The translations under genes and the position numbers were made by a program. Positions 17,388-27,148 of a stretch of 64,000 bases of DNA are shown here, one piece after another. Source of the stretch: a candidate division LCP-89 bacterium B3_LCP. GTDB taxonomy: Bacteria > Electryoneota > B3-LCP. The stretch's first letter is position 1. Every line of letters starts with the position of its first letter. Where the stretch lies: positions 186,001 through 250,000 of the forward strand of contig NJBN01000001.1 of NCBI GenBank assembly GCA_005223185.1, read 5' to 3'. Under the pieces are notes generated by a model. The model was not told the origin of the DNA. It saw only the letters and a list, made by a program, of their open reading frames with translations, and did no database searches.

Positions 17388-19586
17388 TTAGAGCATCCCG
17401 CGCCGTTTTCTGATTACCCATTCCAGAGCTAACAGTACCACCAGTAAAGTCCATAAATCCCACCCAAGGAACATTCGACGCGACCATCCAACTTTTGCCG
17501 ATCTGAAGGGCGCTTCCAGTAGGTCAGGAAACAGGTGCAGTGAATCTGATGGCAGGTATTGACCACCTGTTAGGGAAGCGATGCTTTCCAGAAGATCTCT
17601 ATTTTGATATAACGTCTCCTTTTCCACGTTGTAGGCTTCCACAACAATTTTACCGGATGCGGTTCCGATTGTATCTTCTTCGATAAAAGCCGCGCCATGG
17701 TAAGTGTAAGTTCCAACCGCTTCAGGCTGGAAACTACCCTTGTATCTATATCCTTCCGGCGCAAGTTGAATCTTGGATTCGCCTTCGGAACCGACCAAAA
17801 GAACTTCAATGCGGGCGCTTTCCACATACTGACCATCACCGCTTAATACTGTCGCTTCGAATTCCACATCCTGACCTGATGAATACAGGTTTCTAACGGG
17901 CTTCAGGTCAAGGGGTTGTTGTTGAGGGCTTGTTGACAGCCATCGCAGTGTTTTCAGGATGAAGCTTTCGAAGAGTTCACCACTGCCGGTAAGACCCTGA
18001 TTCATAAAGCTCCAGCGCCAATAGCCCGCGCCCAGCGTTGCTGCCAGGCGAGTTTTATTTCGGGTCCATGAAATCGAAGCCGGGCCTATATTTTCAGCAT
18101 TATTTAAGTTTTTAAATGATAACAGCACATCCGCTTCTTCTTGTAAGTTAATGCTGAACGCAGGGGTTTGCACTGGTGGGAGATCAGCCCAAAGGGGTAA
18201 TTCCACGGCTTCAATATCAGGATCAATAATTACGTAGTAGTGGTCAGGATGGGCGGCAGCTTCGGTCTTGGGACCAATGCGGGATACTTTAAAAGGGAGT
18301 TTACCCCAGATGGATTCAAGATTAGAAAACAGGGGGTTTTCATTCATCCAGAACCAGGCGGGTAGGGGCTTACGTGAAAGCGCTTGCTGAATCGTAGAAC
18401 GGGCTTTTGCCGAACTCTCTTTGTCGGGAAAGCCCATGAAAACGATGACGTCAGATTTCTCTAAGAGGGCATTCAGTTCATTCTGAGAAGTATGGTAAAA
18501 TCCTCCCTTTTGCTTGGCATTAACGGTATGAATTTCAAGGTCCGGCAGTTTGCCTGCAATTCGGCAGAAGAACATCGTCTCGTAATCAGGTTCTCCCGAT
18601 ATCAACAGCACCCGAATGCGGCTTTCCCGTACTTCCAACAGGCAAGATCTGGAATTGTTGTGAACGTTTCTCTCATCTTGCGATTGTGCAAGGCGGGTAG
18701 TTAAAGGGAGTTGTCCCACCTTGACAGGAGTAAATTCTAAATTAACTTCGGTGGTCAACTGATCAGGTGGCAGGTTTATCGTCTTACGGCTGATTACCTG
18801 TTGACCATTTCCCAGCAGTTCGATTTGAACTGTTTGACCTTCCATCCCTTCGGCTGATACGCGTGCCGTAATTTGTGTTGATTTGTCCTTGTAAGCGTAT
18901 TGTGGACTGGTCAGTGTTTCTATACGTGCGTCGCGTATTTTAGCAGTATCACCTATACCGACAGTGAAGATGGGGCAGGGGGTCTCAAATCCCACCTCTT
19001 CCGGATCAGGACCAGCGTTATGGCCACCATCAGTAATGAGAAGGCATGCCGAGCATTCGGTTTCTCCTAATCTATGTAAAGCTTCTGTCCAGGAGGAAGC
19101 CAGGTCAGTACCGATTACATGCAACTGTAGTGAATCCAGGTTAATTTCCTGTAACTGCCTTAACGAATCACCGGAGGCAAACCAGGCTATTTCAAATTCA
19201 TCTTCGATAGATTCCCACGCTGGATTATGCATCAACTTGTCCAGCTCATCCAGTCGGTTTCCAGAGGCGTCTTCTAACTTCATGGAAGCGCTGTCATCGA
19301 ATATAACCGCCAGAAGGGGTTTGAGCTGAACCTGCCTATGAAAAGAGATGGTTGGTTCGAAAATCAGGAAGATGACCACACAGAGGGTTGCGAATCTTAA
19401 CAGACCTAATATCAGGCGAATGACAAGACTGGAAGGTGGAAGAGTTTTTCTATATGCAGAGAAAGCCCACATCAGAGCCAGAATAATCAGGATGATAAAT
19501 AGAACCGTAGATCCTTTGATACTTAAGGAGATGGAGTTTAAGCCGAGAGAAAAGAGAGAAAGTAATCCAATATTAAACGGAGTCAT
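17388..19586 (-). CDS. Membrane-anchored VWA-domain protein (BatA-like architecture)
   Basis: The 732-aa protein has two N-terminal membrane helices (about residues 20-80), then a von Willebrand A domain with a MIDAS-type DDSAS motif and LLITDGGHN. A bacterial Ig-like beta segment follows, then a glutamine-amidotransferase-like fold (RVLLISGEPDYETMFF), more beta structure and a final membrane helix (LWTLLVVLLALEWVI). This layout is common in FCB and related bacteria beside BatA/MoxR systems, although no MoxR ATPase is nearby. It overlaps the tsaD stop by 4 nt. The likely role is a periplasmic or envelope scaffold; no specific function is known. Confidence 0.8.
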   Translation of the reverse strand: MTPFNIGLLSLFSLGLNSISLSIKGSTVLFIILIILALMWAFSAYRKTLPPSSLVIRLILGLLRFATLCVVIFLIFEPTISFHRQVQLKPLLAVIFDDSASMKLEDASGNRLDELDKLMHNPAWESIEDEFEIAWFASGDSLRQLQEINLDSLQLHVIGTDLASSWTEALHRLGETECSACLLITDGGHNAGPDPEEVGFETPCPIFTVGIGDTAKIRDARIETLTSPQYAYKDKSTQITARVSAEGMEGQTVQIELLGNGQQVISRKTINLPPDQLTTEVNLEFTPVKVGQLPLTTRLAQSQDERNVHNNSRSCLLEVRESRIRVLLISGEPDYETMFFCRIAGKLPDLEIHTVNAKQKGGFYHTSQNELNALLEKSDVIVFMGFPDKESSAKARSTIQQALSRKPLPAWFWMNENPLFSNLESIWGKLPFKVSRIGPKTEAAAHPDHYYVIIDPDIEAVELPLWADLPPVQTPAFSINLQEEADVLLSFKNLNNAENIGPASISWTRNKTRLAATLGAGYWRWSFMNQGLTGSGELFESFILKTLRWLSTSPQQQPLDLKPVRNLYSSGQDVEFEATVLSGDGQYVESARIEVLLVGSEGESKIQLAPEGYRYKGSFQPEAVGTYTYHGAAFIEEDTIGTASGKIVVEAYNVEKETLYQNRDLLESIASLTGGQYLPSDSLHLFPDLLEAPFRSAKVGWSRRMFLGWDLWTLLVVLLALEWVIRKRRGML

Positions 19587-20602
19587 CTTCTTCCTTTCTC
19601 AAGGATCTCGGTGAGGGGTAAATCAGGGCGACCGCACAGTGAAAGGTCATCTCTTTCACCGTTCAAGAGTCGCTGCCAGCCAACCCAGGCGATCATGGTG
19701 GCATTGTCAGTGCACATGTTCGGTTCTGGTGAGTGGAAAGTCCCATCGCGTTTTTCAATTTCTCCGGACAACCTCTGCCGGAGTTGATTATTGGCGGCGA
19801 CTCCACCGGAAAGCACCAATCCGTTGTAATCGCCTTCGTCGAATGCTCGGCAGGTGGGGTGTACCAGTGATTCGATGGCGGCATGTTGGAAGCAAACCAG
19901 CAGGTCGTTTCTGTGATTGTCTAATGCATCAGGAGTGCGCCTTATAAAATTAGATACGGCTGTCTTTAATCCCGAGAAAGAGAAATCAAAACCTGCCTGA
20001 CCCCGCATGCTTACGGGGAATTGATGGTATTTCATATTTCCGAAAGCCGCAAGTTTTTCAACTTCAGCGCCGCCGGGATAACCTAATCCGCATAAAACTG
20101 CTACCTTATCGAAAGCCTCACCGGCAGCATCGTCACGGGTCTGACCGATTAATTCATACTGACCGAATGCTTGTACGCCAACGAGCAGTGTGTGTCCTCC
20201 GGATACCAGCAGTGCTAAAAATGGAGGACGCGGCGGATTCCCTTCTAAAGCGGCGCTCCAGAGATGCCCTTCTAAGTGATTTACGCCGATTAACGGGATA
20301 TTTTTAGCATATGCAATCGCTTTAGCAATAGATATACCTACCAGCAGAGCTCCTATTAAACCTGGTCCCTTGGTGACTGCCACAGCATCGATTTTATCAA
20401 AATCAATTTCGGATTCATCCAGGGCTTGAGTGATAATCATCGGCAGCAGATTCAAGTGGGCGCGACTGGCTAATTCCGGCACGACACCCCCATACTTTGA
20501 ATGAAGCCAATGCGTGGAAACGATAGAAGAGAGCACCGCGCCATCTTGCAGGATGGCGGCGGCGGTTTCATCGCAGGACGTTTCGATACCCAGGACTATC
20601 AT
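19583..20602 (-). CDS. tsaD: tRNA N6-adenosine threonylcarbamoyltransferase TsaD
   Basis: TsaD transfers the threonylcarbamoyl group to A37 of ANN-decoding tRNAs. The 339-aa product has the expected length and starts VLGIETSCDETAAAI. It shows the metal-binding motif HLEGH, the KGPGLIGALLVG segment and VLSGGVAANNQLR. All key family motifs seen are intact. It is an essential, single-copy gene in most bacteria. It lies 18 nt downstream of the YbbR-like gene and overlaps the VWA gene by 4 nt. Confidence 0.97.
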   Translation of the reverse strand: MIVLGIETSCDETAAAILQDGAVLSSIVSTHWLHSKYGGVVPELASRAHLNLLPMIITQALDESEIDFDKIDAVAVTKGPGLIGALLVGISIAKAIAYAKNIPLIGVNHLEGHLWSAALEGNPPRPPFLALLVSGGHTLLVGVQAFGQYELIGQTRDDAAGEAFDKVAVLCGLGYPGGAEVEKLAAFGNMKYHQFPVSMRGQAGFDFSFSGLKTAVSNFIRRTPDALDNHRNDLLVCFQHAAIESLVHPTCRAFDEGDYNGLVLSGGVAANNQLRQRLSGEIEKRDGTFHSPEPNMCTDNATMIAWVGWQRLLNGERDDLSLCGRPDLPLTEILEKGRR

Positions 20603-20620
20603 AGGCGATGCATGAGAAGT

Positions 20621-21544
20621 TCAGTATATTATCTTCACGGTATCGGGAATTACTTCCAGGAGTTCCACATGGTCCGGTAGGTGGACAAGTGGGGTGAGCG
20701 TTTCTGTACTGGTTTGATGACCTCCGGCGCTCACTGAAACCATGAGGTTATCGCGCTGTATGTCATCCAGAACAGATCTGGCACCTATTAGTTTAACATC
20801 GACAGTTGGAGGTTCACAAGTACCCGGCTGATCTGGCGGACAGTTTATCACGCTGACCGGCACGTCAGTAAGCTGTTTTTCAACAATCTTATCAATCTGT
20901 ACTATGACTCTGACGTCAACGGGGGAAACGTCAACAGTACCACCTTCAGGTGGGATCAAGCCCAGTTTCATGTTAATAGGCGTTGTCGCTCCATCTATCT
21001 CCTTAACCTGAGTACTAATGAAGCTCAATCCATCTAAAATAGTCTTGGGACCGATCAGCTCAGCCGAATCAGGTTTACACTTGACCGGACTTATAATACC
21101 ATACCCCTCTGCGGGGATTACATTGAGCATCGGCTGAATCTTCTTCTTGCATTGGACTTTATCATCAAGCCGTATGTGAACCGTATCGGGACTTAAGACT
21201 TCATCCACCTGCACATTGATGCCGGGCGCCCATTTAACGTGTTCCAACCTGATAGGATAGTTGTAGAATTGTTTTATTGAGGCGATATCCAAATTGATAT
21301 GGGCATCGCCGAAAAGTGACAGGAGCAGAAGGGAAGTGCCCTTCCCGCGAAAGCGGATTACTGCTTCGGATTCGGGTGTTTGCAGGAAAACCCGGTTTTC
21401 CTGCAAATTGGTAATGGAAATGGGGATATTCAACACCTGGTCGTAATTTCTGCCGGTTATAACGAAGAACCAGAGAAAGACAGCCATCAGCAGAAGGGCT
21501 ATTTTAGCGGGATAATTTTTGAAGAAGAATTTACGCCAGTTCAT
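20621..21544 (-). CDS. YbbR-domain (CdaR-like) membrane-anchored protein
   Basis: The 307-aa protein has one N-terminal membrane helix (AKIALLLMAVFLWFFVIT) followed by three or more YbbR repeats, each a beta unit with the pattern VDVSPVDVRVIVQ or PVSVINCPP. In Firmicutes the relative CdaR binds and regulates the c-di-AMP cyclase CdaA. No cyclase gene is visible here. It lies directly downstream of trkH and trkA, which move potassium, the ion best known to be controlled by c-di-AMP. The family is secure. The regulatory role is an inference from family and context. Confidence 0.82.
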   Translation of the reverse strand: MNWRKFFFKNYPAKIALLLMAVFLWFFVITGRNYDQVLNIPISITNLQENRVFLQTPESEAVIRFRGKGTSLLLLSLFGDAHINLDIASIKQFYNYPIRLEHVKWAPGINVQVDEVLSPDTVHIRLDDKVQCKKKIQPMLNVIPAEGYGIISPVKCKPDSAELIGPKTILDGLSFISTQVKEIDGATTPINMKLGLIPPEGGTVDVSPVDVRVIVQIDKIVEKQLTDVPVSVINCPPDQPGTCEPPTVDVKLIGARSVLDDIQRDNLMVSVSAGGHQTSTETLTPLVHLPDHVELLEVIPDTVKIIY

Positions 21545-21571
21545 TTCTGTGGAATCCCCCTTGTATATTAA

Positions 21572-23011
21572 CTATTTCTTCCAGAAACTGCGGCTAAAAA
21601 GGACCAAAACAGTGAACAGTTCCAAACGTCCCATCAACATCATGAGGATCAATATCCATTTGGCTAACCCTGGCATAGCGGAGTAGTTCCCCATCGGTCC
21701 CACGTCTCCGATGGAAGGCCCAATGTTTGCCAGGCAGGCTATAGATGCGCCAAAAGACGTCTGGAAATCCAGTCCCAAAGCGGACAGTATCAACGCACCT
21801 ATGACGAATATCACGATGTACAGCAGAAAAAAACCTAAGATGTTAGTGGTTACTTCCGGAGGGGTGATCCTCTGCCCGAACCTTATGGGAAAAATGGCAT
21901 TGGGGTGGATGAGCTTTTTGATTTCGTTATGTGCGTGCCGCAGGAGGATCATGCAGCGCATCATCTTCATGCCGCCACCTGTTGATCCCGCCATACCACC
22001 CATAAACATCAGGATTATGAGTACCAGGACAGCCAGCGGGTGCCAGGCTTCGTAATTGGCAGTTACATATCCTGTGGTTGTACACAGCGAAACTACCTGG
22101 AAGATGCTGTCTCGCACACCGGAGCCAGCTGAATCGAATCGAGTCCAGGAAAAAACGATAACGATAATAATTGCCGTTATTATACTGCCTAAGTAAAATT
22201 TGAATTCAGTGTCCTTGAAGTAAAGCAGTGGCTTGCCTAATAGAGCACGGTAATGCAGTGCAAAGTTAGTTCCCGCCATGATCATAAAGATGATTATCAC
22301 CCAATGTACCCAGGGGTTCTCATAAGCCGCTATGGAGGCATTACGAGTGGAAAAGCCGCCTGTTGCCATAGTACCGAACGTATGGCAGAGAGCTTCAAAG
22401 AGGTCCATTCCACAAAACATCAAGAGGACGGTCTCGATCCCTGATAGGAGGACGTAAACTCCCCAGAGCAGCTTGGCTGTTTGATTTATCCTGGGTGTGA
22501 GTTTATCCTTTGTGGGGCCCGGCGCTTCAGCCTTGAAAAGCTGCATGCCTCCTATCCCTAAGACCGGGAGAATCGCCAGACTGAAGACGATAATGCCCAT
22601 ACCACCCAGCCAGTGAGTGAAACTGCGCCAGAATAGGATGCTTTTAGGCAGAGCTTCGATATTGGTCAGGATGCTGGCGCCCGTGGTGGTGAAACCGGAC
22701 ATAGCTTCAAAGACGGCATTGGTAAAGGAAGGAATAGTGCCGGTAATCATGAAAGGCAACGCACCGAAAAGAGCCATAACCAGCCAGCCCAGGCTTACGA
22801 TAGCAAAACCTTCGCGAATGCCGATTCCAGGTCCAGGATCGCTGAACCGCCAGAACAGATAGCCTATCCCGCTGGTAAAGGCGGCGGAAATGGCAAGCTG
22901 GGTCAGTTCAGGTTCACCGTAATAGAGAGCCCATGCTGCTGAGAAGAGCATGAAAGCTCCGATAAAACTCAGCAGGGCGCCTAAGAAATTTATTACAGGA
23001 CCAATTTTCAT
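21572..23011 (-). CDS. trkH: Trk potassium uptake channel TrkH
   Basis: TrkH is the membrane channel subunit of the Trk potassium uptake system. The 479-aa protein has about ten hydrophobic helices and the repeated selectivity-filter-like loops of the family, for example SGFTTTGAS, FGTMATGGFSTRN and VSLCTTTGY. It begins 1 nt after the trkA stop, so TrkA and TrkH are co-transcribed and probably coupled. The length and the four filter loops look complete. Confidence 0.95.
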   Translation of the reverse strand: MKIGPVINFLGALLSFIGAFMLFSAAWALYYGEPELTQLAISAAFTSGIGYLFWRFSDPGPGIGIREGFAIVSLGWLVMALFGALPFMITGTIPSFTNAVFEAMSGFTTTGASILTNIEALPKSILFWRSFTHWLGGMGIIVFSLAILPVLGIGGMQLFKAEAPGPTKDKLTPRINQTAKLLWGVYVLLSGIETVLLMFCGMDLFEALCHTFGTMATGGFSTRNASIAAYENPWVHWVIIIFMIMAGTNFALHYRALLGKPLLYFKDTEFKFYLGSIITAIIIVIVFSWTRFDSAGSGVRDSIFQVVSLCTTTGYVTANYEAWHPLAVLVLIILMFMGGMAGSTGGGMKMMRCMILLRHAHNEIKKLIHPNAIFPIRFGQRITPPEVTTNILGFFLLYIVIFVIGALILSALGLDFQTSFGASIACLANIGPSIGDVGPMGNYSAMPGLAKWILILMMLMGRLELFTVLVLFSRSFWKK

Positions 23012-23012
23012 G

Positions 23013-24359
23013 TTAAGCGAACCAGGAATCTACTTTGTGATGCGCCTCCGGCAGGTAAAAGATGAGGGCTTCGTCACCGGCGTTTACCTGCGTATCACCG
23101 GTAGGGATGAAGACTTCTCCGCGACGCTTTATCGCACCGATCATGGAACCATCGGGGAATTTGAGTTTAGTCAGAGGCTTCTTGGTAATTTTAGCAGTAT
23201 CCTCTACGGAATAAACGATAGTTTCCGCGTCAATTCCGCGTACCTGAGAGAAGAAGAGCACATGACCATGATGTATGTACTTCAGAATTGCGTTGCTGGT
23301 GAGAATATGCTTATTAACCGCAATTTCCAGACCGATGGCTTTGATTATGGGCAGATAAAATTTCTTTTCCACAAGGGTTATTATACTCTTAACGCCCAGA
23401 TGTCGGGAAACCAAGGAGGTGACAATGTTGGTCTCATCGTCGCCGGTGCTAGCGATGAAGGCATCCATATCGGGGAGACCTTCCGCGGCAATGACGTCAA
23501 TATCGCGTCCGTCGGCTTCCACAACCAGAGTATCGACCAAACGTTCAGCGACGCGTTTTGCTCTATTCTCATCAGAATCAACCAGTTTAACTTTGATCTC
23601 ATTGTCATCCTGCAGAATCTTAGCCACGAGCTGTCCGATACGGCTGGCGCCCAAAATCATCACGCTTCTGGTGATATGCATTTCAGCGCTTACTAAAGCA
23701 AACATGCTGTTTGCTGCATCGTGGCGGGTTATGACATAGATTAGGTCTCCTTCTTCGATTTGGTGGTTACCCTTGGGAATAAGTGTCTCGCTGTCCCGTG
23801 AAATGGCGACGACCCGGTAATTCAGATCGGTGAAGTGGCGCCCCAGTTCTATCAAAGTCTTACCGACAACCACAGATTCGGAAGTAACCTTCAAACCCAG
23901 CAGCACAACTTCGCCATTGAAGAATTCCATCACGTCAGTCGCCATTGGATGCCGGATCAGCCGGATGATCTCCTGGGAGGTTTCCAGTTCAGGGTGAATC
24001 ATCAGGTCGATGCCTATGCGTTCAGGGCGCAGCACCGAATCGCGGTAACTTAATTCGTGATCACGGACGCGTGCAATTTTCGTTTTAACTTCGAACTCAC
24101 GGGCGACCATGCAGGCTAAAATATTGCTTTCATCTGAGTTAGTCACAGCGATCAGCATGTCCGCTGAAGCGATGCCAGCCTCTTCTAAAATCTTCTGACC
24201 GGTTCCATCGCCTTCCAATGCCAGTACGTCCAGTGATTTGGTTATCTGCCTGAGGCGTTCGGGATCTTTTTCAACCAGGACGACGTCGTGGTTCTCCTTA
24301 ACCAACTCGCCGGCAAGATGAAATCCGACTTCACCACCGCCTATTATGAGGATTTTCAT
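23013..24359 (-). CDS. trkA: Trk system NAD-binding regulatory subunit TrkA
   Basis: TrkA is the cytoplasmic ring that gates TrkH in response to nucleotides. The 448-aa protein is a tandem of two RCK_N Rossmann domains (ILIIGGGEVGFHLAGEL at the start and VMILGASRIGQLVAKIL near residue 230), each followed by an RCK_C domain. The length matches the two-repeat TrkA of proteobacteria. It is immediately upstream of trkH and about 23 nt upstream of the aldolase gene in coordinate order, all on the minus strand. Confidence 0.95.
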   Translation of the reverse strand: MKILIIGGGEVGFHLAGELVKENHDVVLVEKDPERLRQITKSLDVLALEGDGTGQKILEEAGIASADMLIAVTNSDESNILACMVAREFEVKTKIARVRDHELSYRDSVLRPERIGIDLMIHPELETSQEIIRLIRHPMATDVMEFFNGEVVLLGLKVTSESVVVGKTLIELGRHFTDLNYRVVAISRDSETLIPKGNHQIEEGDLIYVITRHDAANSMFALVSAEMHITRSVMILGASRIGQLVAKILQDDNEIKVKLVDSDENRAKRVAERLVDTLVVEADGRDIDVIAAEGLPDMDAFIASTGDDETNIVTSLVSRHLGVKSIITLVEKKFYLPIIKAIGLEIAVNKHILTSNAILKYIHHGHVLFFSQVRGIDAETIVYSVEDTAKITKKPLTKLKFPDGSMIGAIKRRGEVFIPTGDTQVNAGDEALIFYLPEAHHKVDSWFA

Positions 24360-24381
24360 GGGCTTAATTCCCGCACTTAGG

Positions 24382-25167
24382 TTATCGCGATTGCATTACT
24401 TCCGCTACCGCTTTCTTAGCTGCCTGCTCAAAGCTTTCACTATCCTCGTCAAAATTCACACAAACATCCCCAACGCAACTTTCCGGAACCTGAACATCAC
24501 AGGTCCAGCAGCCGGGATTGCGGTTGGTCATACCGGCTTCTTCCCGCAGACGGTAGAGCTTATCAACTTCTTCGGGCGTCAGAATCCGTTCACCACCCAA
24601 ACGCCCGGCGATGAAGCAGATCTTGGCGTAATGTTCTATACGTTCCATGCGGTAATAAGCTTCCATCAAGTCTGCGCCCACGGTAACCGCGCCGTGGTTG
24701 GATAGGAGAACAGCGTCCGCCTTGCCGATCCACTTCGATACAGCTTCGGGAACCTCTTCGGTGGAAGGGGTTCCGTATTCAGCTAAGGGGATGCTGCCCA
24801 AAGTCATGACGATTTCGGGCAGCACACATTTATCCAATGCCAATCCCGCCGCTGCGAATCCGGTGGCATAGGGCGGGTGAGCGTGAACAACGGCACGGAC
24901 GTCAGAACGGTCGCGGTAGATAGCCAGATGCATGCGCAGTTCAGAAGATGGTTTTTTCCCGTCTTCCAGTGGAGTACCCTGGCGATCTATTTTAACCACG
25001 TGCCGGGCGGTCATAGCGCCCTTGGAGACGTTGGTGACGGACGTGATTAAATTACCGTCATCCAACGCAGCGGATACATTGCCGTCGTTGGCGGCAACCA
25101 TACCAGCTCGGTGCAACCTGTGGCACACGTCCAGCAGTTGGTCAATTAAATCAACATCAGAAGGCAT
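24382..25167 (-). CDS. Class II aldolase/adducin family protein
   Basis: The family contains L-fuculose-phosphate and rhamnulose-phosphate aldolases and sugar-phosphate epimerases. The protein has the phosphate-binding ANDGNVSA loop, SSELRMHLAIYR and the zinc-binding HAHPPY pair, with LSNHGAVTVGAD downstream, so the zinc site looks complete. About 50 extra residues at the C-terminus contain several Cys (NPGCWTCDVQVPESC), unusual for the family. The ATG at 25167 is chosen; an upstream TTG at 25188 would overlap the FKBP gene. The substrate is not predictable; a role in sugar-phosphate metabolism is likely. Confidence 0.88.
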   Translation of the reverse strand: MPSDVDLIDQLLDVCHRLHRAGMVAANDGNVSAALDDGNLITSVTNVSKGAMTARHVVKIDRQGTPLEDGKKPSSELRMHLAIYRDRSDVRAVVHAHPPYATGFAAAGLALDKCVLPEIVMTLGSIPLAEYGTPSTEEVPEAVSKWIGKADAVLLSNHGAVTVGADLMEAYYRMERIEHYAKICFIAGRLGGERILTPEEVDKLYRLREEAGMTNRNPGCWTCDVQVPESCVGDVCVNFDEDSESFEQAAKKAVAEVMQSR

Positions 25168-25174
25168 GGCTAAC

Positions 25175-25645
25175 CTATTTAACTTCAAACAGTTCCACTT
25201 CGAATTTCAAAGTTGAATTAGGGGGAATTTTACCCATATCGCGTGATCCGTAGCCTAATTCAGGCGGGATAATCAGGATGCGTTTGCCGCCTTCTTTCAT
25301 ACCGGCAACGCCTTCATCCCAACCGGCTATTACTCTATGAGCACCTAAAGGGAATTCGAATTTATCACCGCGGTCAACAGAACTATCGAACTTGGTTCCG
25401 TCCAGCAGCCAGCCGGTATAATGCACTAAAACGGTTTGACCAGCTTCGGCAACTTTGCCGGTGCCGACTACTAAATCCTCGTATTGCAGCCCTGATGCTG
25501 TGATAGTCATTTTGCCTTCTCCTGATCCGGTTTGAGATAATGCGGGTGATTCTGTTTTCGTTTCATCTGCCTTTTGTTCGCTCTTTTTTCCACAACCCAA
25601 AAAGATCAGGCATAAGGCTAATACGAAGGGAACTAACTTCTTCAT
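25175..25645 (-). CDS. FKBP-type peptidyl-prolyl isomerase lipoprotein
   Basis: This is a proline isomerase and probable folding factor of the periplasm. The 156-aa protein begins with a lipoprotein signal ([14 protein letters not shown]), so Cys18 is the probable lipidation site. A short linker leads to a single FKBP domain (about residues 50-156) with [36 protein letters not shown] and PPELGYG, all typical ligand-pocket segments. It lies between a C69 peptidase gene and the aldolase gene on the same strand. Confidence 0.93.
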   Translation of the reverse strand: MKKLVPFVLALCLIFLGCGKKSEQKADETKTESPALSQTGSGEGKMTITASGLQYEDLVVGTGKVAEAGQTVLVHYTGWLLDGTKFDSSVDRGDKFEFPLGAHRVIAGWDEGVAGMKEGGKRILIIPPELGYGSRDMGKIPPNSTLKFEVELFEVK

Positions 25646-25666
25646 TTAAAAACTCCTGTTTGATGG

Positions 25667-27148
25667 TTATTTAAGCTTCTGGATGATTTCATCCATAGCG
25701 CTGATTGTTGATAGGTATATTTCCCGGGAATGTTCCCGTAAAAGTTTCGTTGGATTGGCTCTGTGTTTTTTGTGAACAGTTGGAAACATTACTTCCAGTT
25801 GCTTTTGTTTTGCCAGAGCATCCGCCTCGATGAGGTCGAATTTCGATCTGATAAATTCCAGATTGAAGGCGTGTCGGGCGTCCACCTTATGATAAAAATT
25901 GATAAAGGTCCAGAAAGCCTGATCGCTGTCGGCTGTGAAGGGAGCGGCTGCGTTTTGCCGAAACTCTACAAGTGTTGGGGCATCCCCGTCCAATGCGAAA
26001 CCTTCCGGGAATTTATCAATACCGAAGCAGAAGGGGGTATAGCAGGAGATACACGGTGAGCCCAAGCAAGCCCAATAAACCAAGCCAACTTCGCGGGGAA
26101 GATCAGATCGTAGTTGTGCGATGAAACTGGTCTGCGTAGCCCAACTGCAAATGGTTGATTTTCCCGCCTGGTGAGGACTCCCGCTGGACGGCTCCTGTAG
26201 ATCGAGATCAGTGCCTTCGTGGTGGTTGCGAAGGATCTTCATCATATCCGTCACATCCAACTTACGGTTTGGCTCGAGGGAGGATGGCAGCTTACTGTTT
26301 AGCTTCAATCTCTCATCGGTTACCTGGCATAATCCCGACCATTGACGTCCGAAGTTATTGGTATCTGCCAGTGCCTGCCGGTGTGCGTACGTGGCGGCGA
26401 AATCAAATCCATCCTCCGGATTCAACCAACCTCTCTTTGATGCGTATGAAAGTATATCATCACTGGCAATGACGTTTTTATAATCATTCAGGTCAACTTC
26501 ACGTATCGAATAGACGTTAGCAATCATAGCGACCTGATCATCGGGTACGCGGTGCGCCAGCCAGTGTCTGCCGTGAACTACTGCGAACAGCCAGCCTTCG
26601 TCGGGGTCGCAGATGGTGTAAGTGCGCCCTGAAGAGTCATAGCCGAAGCGTTCTACCAATTCACCGGCTAATTCAATCGCTTCGCGAGCGGTTTTGCTAC
26701 GCTGGATCAGGATATGACGCAGCATCTTACTGATACCGCCATCGCTGAATTCGGGACGGTCTTCACGGGATGGGCAGGCATTGGAAGTGATGCAGACTCC
26801 CCATTCGTTGACGAAAGAATCTGAAAAGTAGAGATCAGGTATTTCCGACCAGATGTATGAATAAGTTTCCGGGACCTGTTCGATATAACCGCCTTCCATT
26901 AACTCCACTGTAGAACCGGCTGGATGGGTTTTTCGTGGTATCTTATAATGGTTGACTATTACCGGAGGACCGGCGTCTTCATTATGAGCGACCAGAACGG
27001 ATCCGTCTGCTGATGCATCCTTGCCGACAATAATCGTGAAACAACCAGCAGAAGCATTTACCGCGACGAATAGCGATAGCAGAAGAAACGCGAATGTAAT
27101 CAATAACAATCGATGTGAATTCTCGATCTTCATGCAGGTCTTAATCAT
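25667..27148 (-). CDS. C69-family dipeptidase, secreted
   Basis: C69 peptidases are Ntn hydrolases; the catalytic Cys becomes the N-terminus after processing. The 493-aa protein has a signal peptide (LLLITFAFLLLSLFVAV) followed by SAGCFTIIVGKDASADGS and VAHNEDAG, the family's active-site region, with the Cys right after the signal cleavage area. The rest carries typical segments such as AREAIELAGELVERFGY. It probably hydrolyses dipeptides in the periplasm. It overlaps the upstream zincin gene by 4 nt (ATGA), so the two peptidases are made together. Confidence 0.9.
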   Translation of the reverse strand: MIKTCMKIENSHRLLLITFAFLLLSLFVAVNASAGCFTIIVGKDASADGSVLVAHNEDAGPPVIVNHYKIPRKTHPAGSTVELMEGGYIEQVPETYSYIWSEIPDLYFSDSFVNEWGVCITSNACPSREDRPEFSDGGISKMLRHILIQRSKTAREAIELAGELVERFGYDSSGRTYTICDPDEGWLFAVVHGRHWLAHRVPDDQVAMIANVYSIREVDLNDYKNVIASDDILSYASKRGWLNPEDGFDFAATYAHRQALADTNNFGRQWSGLCQVTDERLKLNSKLPSSLEPNRKLDVTDMMKILRNHHEGTDLDLQEPSSGSPHQAGKSTICSWATQTSFIAQLRSDLPREVGLVYWACLGSPCISCYTPFCFGIDKFPEGFALDGDAPTLVEFRQNAAAPFTADSDQAFWTFINFYHKVDARHAFNLEFIRSKFDLIEADALAKQKQLEVMFPTVHKKHRANPTKLLREHSREIYLSTISAMDEIIQKLK

